NCBI GenBank assembly: GCA_031446105.1
Contig: CP132907.1
Span: 558,001-622,000 of the forward strand
Origin: Arsenophonus sp031446105
GTDB lineage: Bacteria > Pseudomonadota > Gammaproteobacteria > Enterobacterales > Enterobacteriaceae
DNA: 64,000 nucleotides
Direction of reading: 5' to 3'
Shown here piece after piece: positions 32,138 through 41,975 of this stretch; position 1 is the first letter of the stretch; every line of letters starts with the position of its first letter. The notes below the pieces were generated by a model, which was given only the letters and a program-made list of their open reading frames with translations, was not told the origin of the DNA and did no database searches. Made by a program: the position numbers and the translations under genes.

Positions 32138-32735
32138 TATTAACTAGATAAATACTTTAAATATAACATTAATTTTAAATCTTTAAAAATTACCGATGAT
32201 ATTGATGTAATCTTTATTTTATAAACAATTAATCCAACTGAAAATATAAATTACAAACAACAAATTCTTAAATTAGATTTTTAACTAAAAAATTCCTCTT
32301 TTAATTAAAAAAGCTTATAAAAATCGAATATCCCAGTATTATTTTTTTATTAAGAAACATCTACGTGAAATTAAAAAAATATTCTCTTTATGAAACCTAT
32401 CAAAATTCTAACTAACAATTTATTGTTTTCAGTATTTTTGTAAATAAGTAAATTATAAATATTAGATTAATAAACAATATAATAAATTTATTTTCTAGTA
32501 GTTTATAAAGAACTATATAAATAGCAGAAAAACTTAAAAAATAGTTTTTTATTCTATACTAAAAAAATAATAAAACCATTTTAAAAAAGTACATTAAACC
32601 ATAAAAATTGTTCGTCATTATATATTAAAAATTACTGTTTAATTCATAAAAAAAGAAAAAGTTTTTTTTGTTTATAATTTAGAAATCTACCCATTAATTT
32701 AGAAATTTACCCATTAATAGAAAAAACACTCTATA
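32138..32735 (+). pseudogene. mfd: Probable relic of the transcription-repair coupling factor gene
   Basis: Pieces in Mfd order survive with stops and frameshifts. YxLDKYF and SLKI (32138 on) resemble the N-terminal YRLDFF..SLRV; IEYPSIIFLL (32323 on) resembles IEYWQPLFF. A gap of about 470 residues follows. FSIFVNK...IRL...SSSL-stop-RTI (32428-32515) matches the region ending in the TATPIPRTL helicase motif. KKIIKPF and VRHYILKI then lead into KVFFVYNLE near 32665, where E. coli has QVYYLYNDVE. Distances within the helicase part agree with the E. coli protein. RecG is the main alternative. A 20-base tandem duplication breaks the last part. Many stops make it non-functional. Confidence 0.5.
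32676..32715. repeat. Tandem duplication, 20 bp x 2, inside the mfd relic
   Basis: Two adjacent copies (32676-32695 and 32696-32715) of AATTTAGAAATCTACCCATT differ at one base. Removing one copy restores a continuous protein-like frame (NLEIYPLIEKTLYKHLKN), so the duplication appears to have arisen inside a formerly coding sequence. Confidence 0.85.
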
Positions 32736-33360
32736 AACATTTAAAAAATAATATTTTTTAAAAAATAAAAAAATAAAAAAAATAACATTATTTAATTTTA
32801 ACATTTATATAAATATAAGAAAAAATATTAAATTTTATAAAATATTATCAGGTTAAAAAAATAAAAAATATTTTATATTTATTTATCTATCAAGATAAAA
32901 ACAAAAAATAAAAATATTTTTATAAAATTAATGAAAATAAATAAATCATCTAATTTATAAAAATTATAATATTGAAAAATAAAAATTTTATAATTAATTA
33001 TTAAAATATATAATTTGTTTTTTTAAAAAAATAATTGAATAATTTTAATAAAAATCAATAATTTTATATAAAATTATTTTTTTGTTATATCCAAAAATAT
33101 TTGTTATCTTAAAAAATAAACATTATAAAATTGTTTAACATTTATAATGATATCAAATTACTTCTATATTTCTTAAAGAAAATATACTTTAATATTTTTA
33201 TTATCTAAAATTATAGATCAATAAAAATTGATGTATTATATAATAATTATTTTAAAATTAATAATTATTTTAAAATCATTCTATTAAAATATTTTTTCAA
33301 AAATTATAAAGAAGTATATAAAAAATATATTTATAAACTATTTTAAAAAAATAAAAAATT
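32736..33360. other. Gene-free stretch upstream of gmk
   Basis: 625 bases of A/T-rich sequence with one tandem duplication near its right end and no further recognisable coding relic. Confidence 0.6.
33241..33276. repeat. Perfect tandem duplication, 18 bp x 2, upstream of gmk
   Basis: TAATAATTATTTTAAAAT occurs at 33241-33258 and again at 33259-33276 without a mismatch, about 85 bases before the gmk start. Confidence 0.85.
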
Positions 33361-33987
33361 ATGATTATTAAAGGAAATTTATATATTATATCTGCACCTA
33401 GTGGTGCAGGTAAATCAGCCCTCATCAAAGCTTTATTAAAATCTCATTTTTTTTGCGATATACAGGTATCTATTTCTTATACAACAAGAAAAATCCGTCC
33501 TGGTGAAAAACATGGTCAACATTATTATTTTATTAAAAAAAAAGAATTTTATAATATGATAAAAAATAATGATTTTCTTGAATATGCCTATGTTTTTGGT
33601 AATTATTATGGTACGTCTCGCATCCTTGTTGAAAAAAAAATCAACAATGGCATAGATTTATTTTTAAATATTGATTGGCAAGGATCACAACAAATTCATC
33701 AAAAAATAAAAAATACTCCCAGTATTTTTATTTTTCCTCCTTCAAAAAATGAATTACTTCGTCGTTTACATTTTAGAGGACAAGATATCACAACAACAAT
33801 TGATAAACGCATGGCACAAGCAGTCGATGAAATAAGACATTATAAAGAATATGATTATGTCATTATTAATGATCATTTTAATACTGCATTAAAAGATTTA
33901 CAATCTATTATTAGATCTGAAAGACTACGTTTAAAACGTCAAATTATAAAACATAATACTTTAATTAACAAATTATTAGCAGAATAA
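33361..33987 (+). CDS. gmk: Guanylate kinase
   Basis: Phosphorylates GMP to GDP with ATP, directly downstream of GuaBA in the guanine nucleotide pathway. P-loop SAPSGAGKS at 11-19, GMP-binding SYTTRKIRPGE, Tyr-rich EYAYVFGNYYGT, and the DIDWQG-type NIDWQGSQQ motif. It has 208 residues against 207 in E. coli. In E. coli gmk is followed by rpoZ and spoT; here a decayed rpoZ follows. It contains an A9 run, a possible slippage site, but the frame is intact. Confidence 0.97.
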   Translation: MIIKGNLYIISAPSGAGKSALIKALLKSHFFCDIQVSISYTTRKIRPGEKHGQHYYFIKKKEFYNMIKNNDFLEYAYVFGNYYGTSRILVEKKINNGIDLFLNIDWQGSQQIHQKIKNTPSIFIFPPSKNELLRRLHFRGQDITTTIDKRMAQAVDEIRHYKEYDYVIINDHFNTALKDLQSIIRSERLRLKRQIIKHNTLINKLLAE

Positions 33988-34042
33988 ATACAGGTTTTAA
34001 TATCATTATTTATTTATTATTTTGTTTTTTTGAAATAATTTT

Positions 34043-34157
34043 ATGACAAATGTAACAATTCAAAATACTGGAAAAAATTAAATAATCATTTTAGCTTCAT
34101 TTGAGTAACAACACATTTCGCACATCAATATACAAATGTATAATCGAATGAGACTAA
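34043..34157 (+). pseudogene. rpoZ: Relic of rpoZ (RNA polymerase omega subunit)
   Basis: Starting 55 bases after gmk, exactly where E. coli has rpoZ, the frame reads MTNVTIQ, then GKN-stop-IIILAS, then a second stop before QHISHINIQM. E. coli omega begins MARVTVQ, then GNRFDLVLVA and RRARQM. A short internal loss (about five residues) and at least two stops make it non-functional. The assignment rests on position plus these short matches. Confidence 0.55.
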
Positions 34158-35477
34158 AAAAATAAAAATAATAAAGTATCTCCCTATTATCTCTTTATAT
34201 AAAATATAATTAAATTTAAATAAATTAATAATATTTAGTTTTTAAAAATACTGAAAACTATAAAAAAACAAAAAATAAAAAATAAAATTTAAAAAATGTT
34301 ATTTTTACATTCTTATAAAAAATTTAAAAAAAATTAGGTAACAGATAAAATTAAAAAAAATTTATTAAAATTATTAAAAAAATAACTCTTATAAATTAAT
34401 TTACAATTAAATTTTTAAAAAATATATATTTTTATCTAAAAAAATTAAACAAATTATTTGATATAAATATACAAATTTTATATGTTATTTTACATTAATA
34501 GCATAAATTTAGCTTTTAATCTTATCTTTTTAAAAATTAAATTTTAAATACTTAAAAAATAAGAAAAAACCTATTATAAAATTTAAATCCTATTATATAT
34601 TTATAAAATTTTCAGTTAAAATATAAAACTAAAAATAATAAACAAATAACAAAAAAAAATTAAAAAGAAAGTGCGATTCATATATAGATAATTAATTAAT
34701 TATTATTTAATAAACTAAATTAATATAAGAAATTAAAATATATTAAAATATTTAAATCATCAAAAATAATTAAAAAAATCATAAAAAATAAAAAATATTT
34801 AAAAAATAATTTATACAAAAAATAGGAAATATAAAAAATATTTTTATAAAAATCAATTTATAAAAAATATCTTTATCGATATTTAAAAAAAATGATCAAG
34901 AATTATTCAAATAAATATATATCAATGTATTCTTATTAAAGAAATATAAAAAATCTTATTTTTTTATATATTATTTAATATTTACTGATTTATTAACTCG
35001 CTTTTTAATTTAAAAATATCACAAAAAATTAAATAGCAAAAAAATAGAAAAAATATTATAACTATACAAAAAAAGATAATCTGATATACCAGAATAATTA
35101 GATCATTTAAGTAAAGTAATTAATAATATTTTATATTTTAGTACTTAAAAAATATAAATACTAAAAAAGATAAATAAGTTTATTTTTTATTAATTTTTAA
35201 AATAAAAATATTACTTAACTTATATTTATAAAATAAATAGTATATTTTTATTGTTTTAAAAAAATATATTATCAAAAAAATTTAATTGATATATCAATTA
35301 AAATAATAAAATTTAATGCTTATTTGTTAATAAAAATATATAAAAAGTAAAATTATAATAACTTTTATTTAATAACTTTTATAGTCCATCTATTAAAAAT
35401 AGATTTGTTAAAATTAAAAATATTTATTATAAATCTATATTTTCTTAACTTAAATTTATATTAATGTGATAATATAA
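34158..35477. other. Gene-free stretch at the lost spoT-trmH-recG locus
   Basis: E. coli has spoT, trmH and recG between rpoZ and gltS. Here 1.3 kb of A/T-rich sequence with no recognisable fragment remains. It lies between convergent gmk and gltS. Confidence 0.65.
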
Positions 35478-36701
35478 TCATAATGCATTAAATATAGGTA
35501 GTAATAAATAAAATTTAATAACTAAAGCATTAAGAATATCTATGAAAAAAGCACCAACCATAGGTACTACAAGAAACGCTAAATAAGAAGGACCAAATTT
35601 TTTTGTAATTGCTTCCATATTAGCAATTGCTGTAGTAGTAGCACCTAACCCAAATCCACAATGACCTCCTGAAATTACTGCAGCATCATAATTTTTTCCC
35701 ATAATTGGAAAAGTAACAAAAATAGCATATAACCCCATTACAATCCCTTGTATAATTAAAATAATTAATATAGGTATTGCTACAGAAGAAAGTTCCCATA
35801 ACTTTAAACTCATTAGAGCCATCCCTAAAAACAATGATAAACTAACATTACCCAAAAAAGAAACTACATACTTAAAATATTTATGACAACCTAAAAATCG
35901 CCAAATAGCACTTAAAATCACTCCAGTAAACAATACAGAAACAAAAGTAGGCAAAGTAAAATTGTAGCTTAATTCCAACCATTGAGAAAAAAATTTACCT
36001 ATTACTATACAAATAGTAATCATAGCTAATGTTTCTATAAAAACTAAAGAACTAATGAATTGTCTTTTTTGCATTTTTTCAAATACCGTAAGTTCTTTAT
36101 TAATATGATTATTATTTTTTTTTGCAATATTATTTTTTTTTATATTAATCATTAAAAATCGTACTATCGGGCCAGCAATTAATCCACCAAAAACTAAACC
36201 AAATGTTGAACAAGCCATAGCAATTTCATTAGCATTCTGAAGTCTATAATATTCAGAAAAAATTTTACTCCAAGCAGCACCTGTACCATGTCCACCAGAT
36301 AAAGTAATAGAACCAGATAATAATCCAATTAGTGGATTTAAACCTAATAAATTAGATAAAATAATACCTACTGTATTTTGAACAATTAATAAACCAAAAA
36401 CAACAAAAATAAAAGTTAATAATGTTTTACCTCCTATTTTAAAATTAATTAAATTTGTATTTAGACCAATTGTTGCAAAAAAACACAACATCATTGGTTC
36501 TTGTAAAGACAATTCAAAATTTATTTTCCAATCAAAAAATATTTGCAATAATAAAAATACTAATGCAAAAAATGTTCCACCCGCAATAGATTCAGGTATA
36601 GTATATTTTTTTAAAAAAGCAATTGATTGAAGTAGTTTACGACCAAATAACACTACTAAAATAGTGGCTAAAAACGTATCATAAATATTAAAATAATACA
36701 T
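35478..36701 (-). CDS. gltS: Sodium/glutamate symporter GltS
   Basis: Inner-membrane importer that couples glutamate uptake to sodium. It has 407 residues against 401 in E. coli, with about ten hydrophobic segments in two inverted halves and the two signature re-entrant loops: SGSITLSGGHGTGAAWSK in the first half and SGGHCGFGLGATTTAIA in the second. A lysine/asparagine-rich cytoplasmic loop sits mid-protein. Retention of a dedicated glutamate importer fits reliance on host glutamate. The sodium gradient could be set by NhaA (57187). The right neighbour metL is on the same strand, 774 bases away, so separate transcription is likely. Confidence 0.97.
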   Translation of the reverse strand: MYYFNIYDTFLATILVVLFGRKLLQSIAFLKKYTIPESIAGGTFFALVFLLLQIFFDWKINFELSLQEPMMLCFFATIGLNTNLINFKIGGKTLLTFIFVVFGLLIVQNTVGIILSNLLGLNPLIGLLSGSITLSGGHGTGAAWSKIFSEYYRLQNANEIAMACSTFGLVFGGLIAGPIVRFLMINIKKNNIAKKNNNHINKELTVFEKMQKRQFISSLVFIETLAMITICIVIGKFFSQWLELSYNFTLPTFVSVLFTGVILSAIWRFLGCHKYFKYVVSFLGNVSLSLFLGMALMSLKLWELSSVAIPILIILIIQGIVMGLYAIFVTFPIMGKNYDAAVISGGHCGFGLGATTTAIANMEAITKKFGPSYLAFLVVPMVGAFFIDILNALVIKFYLLLPIFNAL

Positions 36702-37475
36702 TCACATACCTCATTTTATTGTTAAATTTTATTTAATAACAAAAAATGTGATAAATTTTATATAACAATCACAAAATAAAATTATTCATTTTAATAGTTA
36801 ATATTCTATACAAATATAATTAATATTCTATATCAACAAAAAAAATAAAAAATAAATTAAAATAATAATTTTATTACTAAAAAATTCAAAATTATATAAA
36901 TTATAAAATTTTATGACCAATAATTTACTATTTATATTACATTTTTTTAAAAAAATATCTAAATAAAATATTATTGATAACTTTTATAATTTATAATCGC
37001 ATGAATTCACAAAAAAAGGGAATGAATATAAAAATATATATATTTTTAATAAATTATTTAAGTAATACTGAAAATATAAAAATAATAAAAAACACTTATA
37101 TGATAAAAATAATTTAAAATTGACAAAAATAAATTATAAATAATATATCATAAAAATTTTTATTTATAAAAAAATAAATTTTGCTCTAATATATTAACAT
37201 TCAAATTAAATTTTATTTTATATTCAATAAAAAATATTTTTATATATTACGAATAAAATATAAAATTAAAAAAATAAATTTATTTTTTATTAATATTTTT
37301 TTTAAATCAACTTTTTTATTTTAAAAAAAATAAAGAATAATTTTAAAAATTTAATTTTTTGATATTTCTGATTAATATAATTATCCATATTATAACCTTA
37401 TATATATTAATATATATATCTTAAAAATAATATTTTTACTTAAAAAAATAATATTATTATTTAATATTTATTTTT
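36702..37475. other. Gene-free stretch between metL and gltS
   Basis: On the minus strand this is where the homoserine dehydrogenase half of metL, then metF and others, would follow. I found no dehydrogenase motif in any frame. A TTGACA at 37120 faces no gene and is taken as chance. Confidence 0.6.
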
Positions 37476-38936
37476 TTATATATATAAAAAATATTTTGTT
37501 CTAATTAAATAAAAAAAATTAATCTTACTCTTATTTAATAAAGTTAATTTAAAATATTTTTTTAATAAAAATAAACTTTTATGTAATTCTCGCACTAAAT
37601 ATAATGTTTTATTGGTACTTAAAACTGCAACTAAACTGATATCTTTTTTAGAGTGCCAAAAAAATTCTACTGGTTGATTTCTTAAATGTTGATAAAAACA
37701 ATTTTTATATAAAGAATTTTTACAAATTCCAGTACCTACGATTGCCACTAAAGAAAAACAATCACGTAAAGATATATTTTTTTTAATTATAGCAATTTTA
37801 CTTAACTCATACATAATACCATGCGCTACTTCTTTGGTATAGCATAACTGAATTAATTTATTTTTCAAATTTACCCTTTCTGCTAAAGGAAATATTTGAT
37901 TTTTTTTTAAAAATAAATTAATTTTTTTATATACTTTTAAAAAATTTTGATGCTTAAACAAAATTATTTCTATTAAACAAACATTATCATTACTGGTAAT
38001 AATTTTTATATCTTTATTAGATTCTACTGTACGAGCTATTTTTGTTGATCCTTTATCAGGATCATAACTACATCTAAATTGCAAATCAATATTTGTAGAA
38101 GAAATTGGTTGCAAAGTTCTGGAATGCAATACTTGTGCTGCTAAACGTGCTAATTCTTTTGCTTCATCAAAACTCAATAATGGTAATAAATAGGCATCTT
38201 TTACTTTATGAGGATCAGCGCTATATATTCCAACAACATCACTCCAAATGGTTATCTTATTAACTCCAGTTAATGCACCAATTTGTGTTGCCGAATAATC
38301 ACTACCATTACGACCCAATAATACTGTTTGACCTTTTTTATTTTTAGCAATAAAACCTGTAATCACTAAACGTTTATTATAATATTTTTGTAAATATTTT
38401 TCTAATAATTGTCTTGAAGCAATCTCATCTATTTTTGGGTGAGAAGAATATTCTGCGCGTAAAAAAAGCCTAGCATCTAACCACTGACTAGATATTCCAA
38501 ATTCTTCTAATATAGCAGACATCAAACGTGCTGACCAAATTTCTCCGTGACCAACAATTTCAGAATAAACACAATTATCAATTGGTTTATTTAATAATTT
38601 AATTAAATGAGTAAAATCACTTAAAAAAAATAATTTTAATAAATTAGCTTTTTTTTTACTTAAAAGTTTAATAATAAGATTCTCTTGATAAGAGCGTATT
38701 GATTCTTGAAATTTACTAGCTAAATTATGATTAATTTTACTAAATTTTAACCAATTAATTAATTGATTAGTAGTTATTCCTGCAGCAGATACTACAATTA
38801 AATCACCTGGTTTACTACATTTCTCTATAATATTAGCTACCCGTTTATAACATTTTACATCAGATAAACTACTGCCACCAAATTTATGTAATTGACGATT
38901 TTGATATCTTATAATTTTTTTTTTAATTTTATTCAT
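37476..38936 (-). CDS. metL: Aspartokinase: MetL truncated before its homoserine dehydrogenase domain
   Basis: Phosphorylates aspartate, the first step to diaminopimelate and lysine. The sequence follows E. coli MetL, not LysC: RQLHKFGGSSLSDVKCY, SAAGITTNQLINWLK, GHGEIWSARLMSA, LLGRNGSDYSATQIGAL, IYSADPHKVKDA and LHSRTLQPIS. KFGGS is at 18-22. The linker to PVEFFW and LVAVLS is kept. It ends at residue 486, where E. coli MetL (810 residues) enters its dehydrogenase Rossmann fold; the GKGNIG loop has become NKSKIN and the rest is gone. The place next to rpmE and priA is the E. coli metL place. It feeds DapB and DapE; the homoserine branch is lost here. Confidence 0.95.
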   Translation of the reverse strand: MNKIKKKIIRYQNRQLHKFGGSSLSDVKCYKRVANIIEKCSKPGDLIVVSAAGITTNQLINWLKFSKINHNLASKFQESIRSYQENLIIKLLSKKKANLLKLFFLSDFTHLIKLLNKPIDNCVYSEIVGHGEIWSARLMSAILEEFGISSQWLDARLFLRAEYSSHPKIDEIASRQLLEKYLQKYYNKRLVITGFIAKNKKGQTVLLGRNGSDYSATQIGALTGVNKITIWSDVVGIYSADPHKVKDAYLLPLLSFDEAKELARLAAQVLHSRTLQPISSTNIDLQFRCSYDPDKGSTKIARTVESNKDIKIITSNDNVCLIEIILFKHQNFLKVYKKINLFLKKNQIFPLAERVNLKNKLIQLCYTKEVAHGIMYELSKIAIIKKNISLRDCFSLVAIVGTGICKNSLYKNCFYQHLRNQPVEFFWHSKKDISLVAVLSTNKTLYLVRELHKSLFLLKKYFKLTLLNKSKINFFYLIRTKYFLYI

Positions 38937-39498
38937 TATATAACATTACCTCTTTATCTAAGCATATAAAAAATATTATTTAATATCTTTATATAATTTT
39001 CTATTACCTAAATTTTTAATATATTTTAAAATTTGTAAATAAAAAAATTATTAAAATTTTAAAAAATAACCAATATAAAAAATAGATAAATAATATTTTA
39101 AATATATAAAAAATAGATGATTTTTTATCAAAAAAAATTTAAAATATTTAATTTTATTAAATTATATAAAACTAACAATAGTATTAGTAAAGAGTAATTT
39201 AATGTGATTTATTTTATGATTTATTAATTGAAAAGGAAAAAATATTGCTATTTAATTTATTAAAAATTGTAATAAATAGTTATTATACTTTAAAAATATT
39301 TATTTATAATATCAATCGTTAAAAAAATAATAATCGCAATTATTATATTTAACAATCAATGTTAATTGTATGAATAAAAATTAAGTTTATTTTTTAGCTA
39401 TAAAAATAAAAACGTTTTCTAAAAAAATAAAAAAACACCTGAAGCTAAAAATTTTTATAATAAAAAATTTACTAAATTAATAAAAAATAATATAATAA
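38937..39498. other. Gene-free stretch between metL and rpmE
   Basis: metB, metJ and yiiX, which lie here in E. coli, are absent without trace. AGAGG precedes the metL start at a usable distance. No lysine riboswitch or Met-box pattern was recognised. Confidence 0.6.
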
Positions 39499-39714
39499 TT
39501 ATTTTTTAAGTACTGACATATTAAATCTTTTCTTGAATCTATCAATACGACCTCCAGTAATCATATTACGCTGTTTACCTGTATAGAATGGATGACACTT
39601 ACCACAAACATCTAAATTAATATTGTGATGTAAAGTTGATTTAATTAACATTATGTTCCCACAAGAACAAGTTGCAGTGATTTTGTGATATTTAGGATGA
39701 ATATTTTTTTTCAT
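39499..39714 (-). CDS. rpmE: 50S ribosomal protein L31 (zinc-binding form)
   Basis: Ribosomal protein that bridges the large and small subunits. It has 71 residues against 70 in E. coli. The four zinc ligands are present: CSCG near residue 16 and CGKC near residue 37, followed by HPFYTGKQR and GGRIDRFKKRF. AGGA precedes the ATG. It is divergent from priA, as in E. coli. The zinc form implies continued zinc supply. Confidence 0.97.
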   Translation of the reverse strand: MKKNIHPKYHKITATCSCGNIMLIKSTLHHNINLDVCGKCHPFYTGKQRNMITGGRIDRFKKRFNMSVLKK

Positions 39715-39905
39715 ACAAAAATCCTTTAAATTGCAATTTTAATAACATATCATAATCATTAAAATCTAAAAAATAATTTAAAATTTTTATTATAAAAAAA
39801 TAATATAAAATTTTGCTTTTAAGCACAATAAAATTTATATTTATTTTTTTATTATTAAAAAATAATTAAATATATCTAATTATAATTATTTGGAAATAGT
39901 AAAAA

Positions 39906-41975
39906 ATGATTATCGTGAAAGTTGCACTTCCTATTCATTTTATGCGTACTTTTGATTACAAATTACCATCTAATTCCCCAATACCAGAAAAGGGATGCAG
40001 GGTATTGGTACCATTCGGTATATATATATATATAGGAATAATAGTAACATATAAAAAAAATAATAAAAAAAATAATCTAAAATTAGAATATATTAAAAAA
40101 ATCTTAGATAAAAAATCATTATTTTCAGATAACTTGTGGTCATTATTAATTTGGGGGTATCAATATTATCATTACCCAATTGGTAAAGTTCTTTTTTATG
40201 CATTACCTGTGCTATTAAGAAATGAAAAAAAAATAAATCATATTTCAAAATCCCAATTGAAATTTAGAAAAAAAAACAAACAATCTAAATTAAAATTAAT
40301 TTATAAATTAAAAAAAGAAAAAAAAAATTTAATAAAAAATTGGCATCTTGATCTAAAAAATTTTATTAAAAAAAAACTAAATGAAAAACAATTATATGCA
40401 ATAAACAAAATTAATTCTAATCAAACATTTAAAGTTTGGTTATTAATTGGAGATACAGGTTCTGGTAAAACAGAAGTATATTTAAATGTAATTGAGAAAC
40501 TTCTAAGTAAAGGTCAACAAATATTAGTTCTGATACCAGAAATTAGTTTAATACTAAAAACTGTTACAGAGTTTAAAAAAAGATTCAATATCCCAATTGA
40601 TGTTCTACATTCATCATTAAGTAATACTGAAAAATTCATAATTTGGTTACGCACGAAAAAAGGTAAAAATGCTATCATTATTGGTACTCGTTCAGCATTA
40701 TTTACTTCTTTTTTTAATTTAGGTTTAATTATCGTTTGTTCAGAAAACAATCATTCTTATAAACAACAAGAAGGATGGTGTTATCATGCACGAGACCTCG
40801 CTATTGTTTTAGCAAAAAAAACAAACATTCCAATTATTTTAGGCACAGAAACACCTTCATTAGAAAGTCTGTATAATATTGAAAAAAAAAAATATCATCG
40901 CTTAGATCTTACTTGTGAAATTGCTTATAAAAAAATTGTCCAAAATTTAATCACTTTAACAGGACAACCATTAAAATATGGAATGTCAAAACTATTAATA
41001 GAATCTATACAAAATCATCTAAAAGAAAACAACCAAATTATACTATTTTTAAATCGAAGAGGCTATTCACCAACATTAATATGTCATCGATGCAATTGGA
41101 TTGCAAAATGCTTAAGATGTGAAAAATATTATACAGTATACCGTAATCAAAATCAAATAAAATGTCATCATTGTAACATTCAAAAACCTATTCCAACAAA
41201 ATGTTTACTATGTTATTCAAATCATCTTTTTCCTTTTGGTTTAGGAACCGAAAAACTAGAAGAAGCAATCAAAAAACTTTTTCCTAAAATACCAATTACA
41301 CGCATTGATAAAGATACGACAAAATTTATATCTAAAAATAAATTAGAAAAAAATATCTATAAAAAAGGCAACCATATTTTTATTGGAACAGAAATATTAA
41401 TAAAAAAATATCGTTTTCCACATGTTACTTTGGTAGCATTACTAAATACAGATTATCCACTTTTTTCTAGTGATTACAGAGCTACTGAAAAATTTGCGCA
41501 AATATACACTAAAATATCCAGATATGCTGAAAATGAGATAAAAACAGGAGAAGTAATTTTGCAAACCTATTATCCTGACAATCCATTAGTATTAACTTTA
41601 TTAAAAAAAGGTTATAATGAATTTGCAAAAGAAATATTAAAAGAAAGATGTAATGTTTTTTTGCCACCATATACAAATCATATAATAATCCGTTCAGAAG
41701 GTTATCATAAAGAATCTGCAATAAATTTTTTAAAAAAAATACGAGAAAATATCATGGAAAAATATAATAATCATGATAAAAATTTTTTTATTATAGGTCC
41801 TATACCTGCACTTTTATCTAAAAAAGTAGGACGTTTTCGTTGGCAATTATTATTACAACATCCTTCAAAGTCTTATTTAAAAATAATATTATCAACAGTA
41901 TTACCTACAATTATAACATCTCCAGAAAGTTATAAAGTAAAATGGACTATTGATGTCGATCCAATTAAATATTAA
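39906..41975 (+). CDS. priA: Primosomal protein PriA with degenerate helicase motifs
   Basis: Recognises stalled forks and reloads DnaB. 689 residues against 732. The N-terminal 3'-end-binding domain (VALPIHFMRTFDY) and Walker A GDTGSGKT (182-189, Lys188) remain, as do all eight zinc cysteines (393, 396, 402, 405, 420, 423, 433, 436) and the C-terminal domain ending in VDP. But the DEEH of motif II is CSEN (278-281), motif V GTQMLAKGHHF is GTEILIKKYRF (494-504), and the GRAGR of motif VI is RYAEN (539-543). ATP-driven unwinding is therefore unlikely, whereas DNA and zinc sites are conserved. Mutant E. coli PriA without helicase activity can still assemble primosomes, so a structural role is plausible. 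cytR, next in E. coli, is missing. Confidence 0.95.
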   Translation: MIIVKVALPIHFMRTFDYKLPSNSPIPEKGCRVLVPFGIYIYIGIIVTYKKNNKKNNLKLEYIKKILDKKSLFSDNLWSLLIWGYQYYHYPIGKVLFYALPVLLRNEKKINHISKSQLKFRKKNKQSKLKLIYKLKKEKKNLIKNWHLDLKNFIKKKLNEKQLYAINKINSNQTFKVWLLIGDTGSGKTEVYLNVIEKLLSKGQQILVLIPEISLILKTVTEFKKRFNIPIDVLHSSLSNTEKFIIWLRTKKGKNAIIIGTRSALFTSFFNLGLIIVCSENNHSYKQQEGWCYHARDLAIVLAKKTNIPIILGTETPSLESLYNIEKKKYHRLDLTCEIAYKKIVQNLITLTGQPLKYGMSKLLIESIQNHLKENNQIILFLNRRGYSPTLICHRCNWIAKCLRCEKYYTVYRNQNQIKCHHCNIQKPIPTKCLLCYSNHLFPFGLGTEKLEEAIKKLFPKIPITRIDKDTTKFISKNKLEKNIYKKGNHIFIGTEILIKKYRFPHVTLVALLNTDYPLFSSDYRATEKFAQIYTKISRYAENEIKTGEVILQTYYPDNPLVLTLLKKGYNEFAKEILKERCNVFLPPYTNHIIIRSEGYHKESAINFLKKIRENIMEKYNNHDKNFFIIGPIPALLSKKVGRFRWQLLLQHPSKSYLKIILSTVLPTIITSPESYKVKWTIDVDPIKY

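Noticed and set aside
32138..32735. recG relic instead of mfd
   Set aside because: Helicase motifs are shared, but the IEY...FF and YxLD segments and the VYNLE segment fit Mfd better. RecG is not fully excluded.
37120..37150. TTGACA-like promoter on the plus strand
   Set aside because: No plus-strand gene follows for more than 2.7 kb; -10-like sequences are everywhere in this DNA.
37476..38936. Aspartokinase III (lysC)
   Set aside because: At first sight an aspartokinase, but the N-terminal RQLHKFGGSSL, the NGSDYSATQIGAL block and the position beside rpmE/priA fit MetL, not LysC.
39392..39451. Hairpin after rpmE (TTTTTAGCT / AGCTAAAAA)
   Set aside because: The arms are over 40 bases apart and no T run follows on the rpmE strand, so a terminator is not supported.
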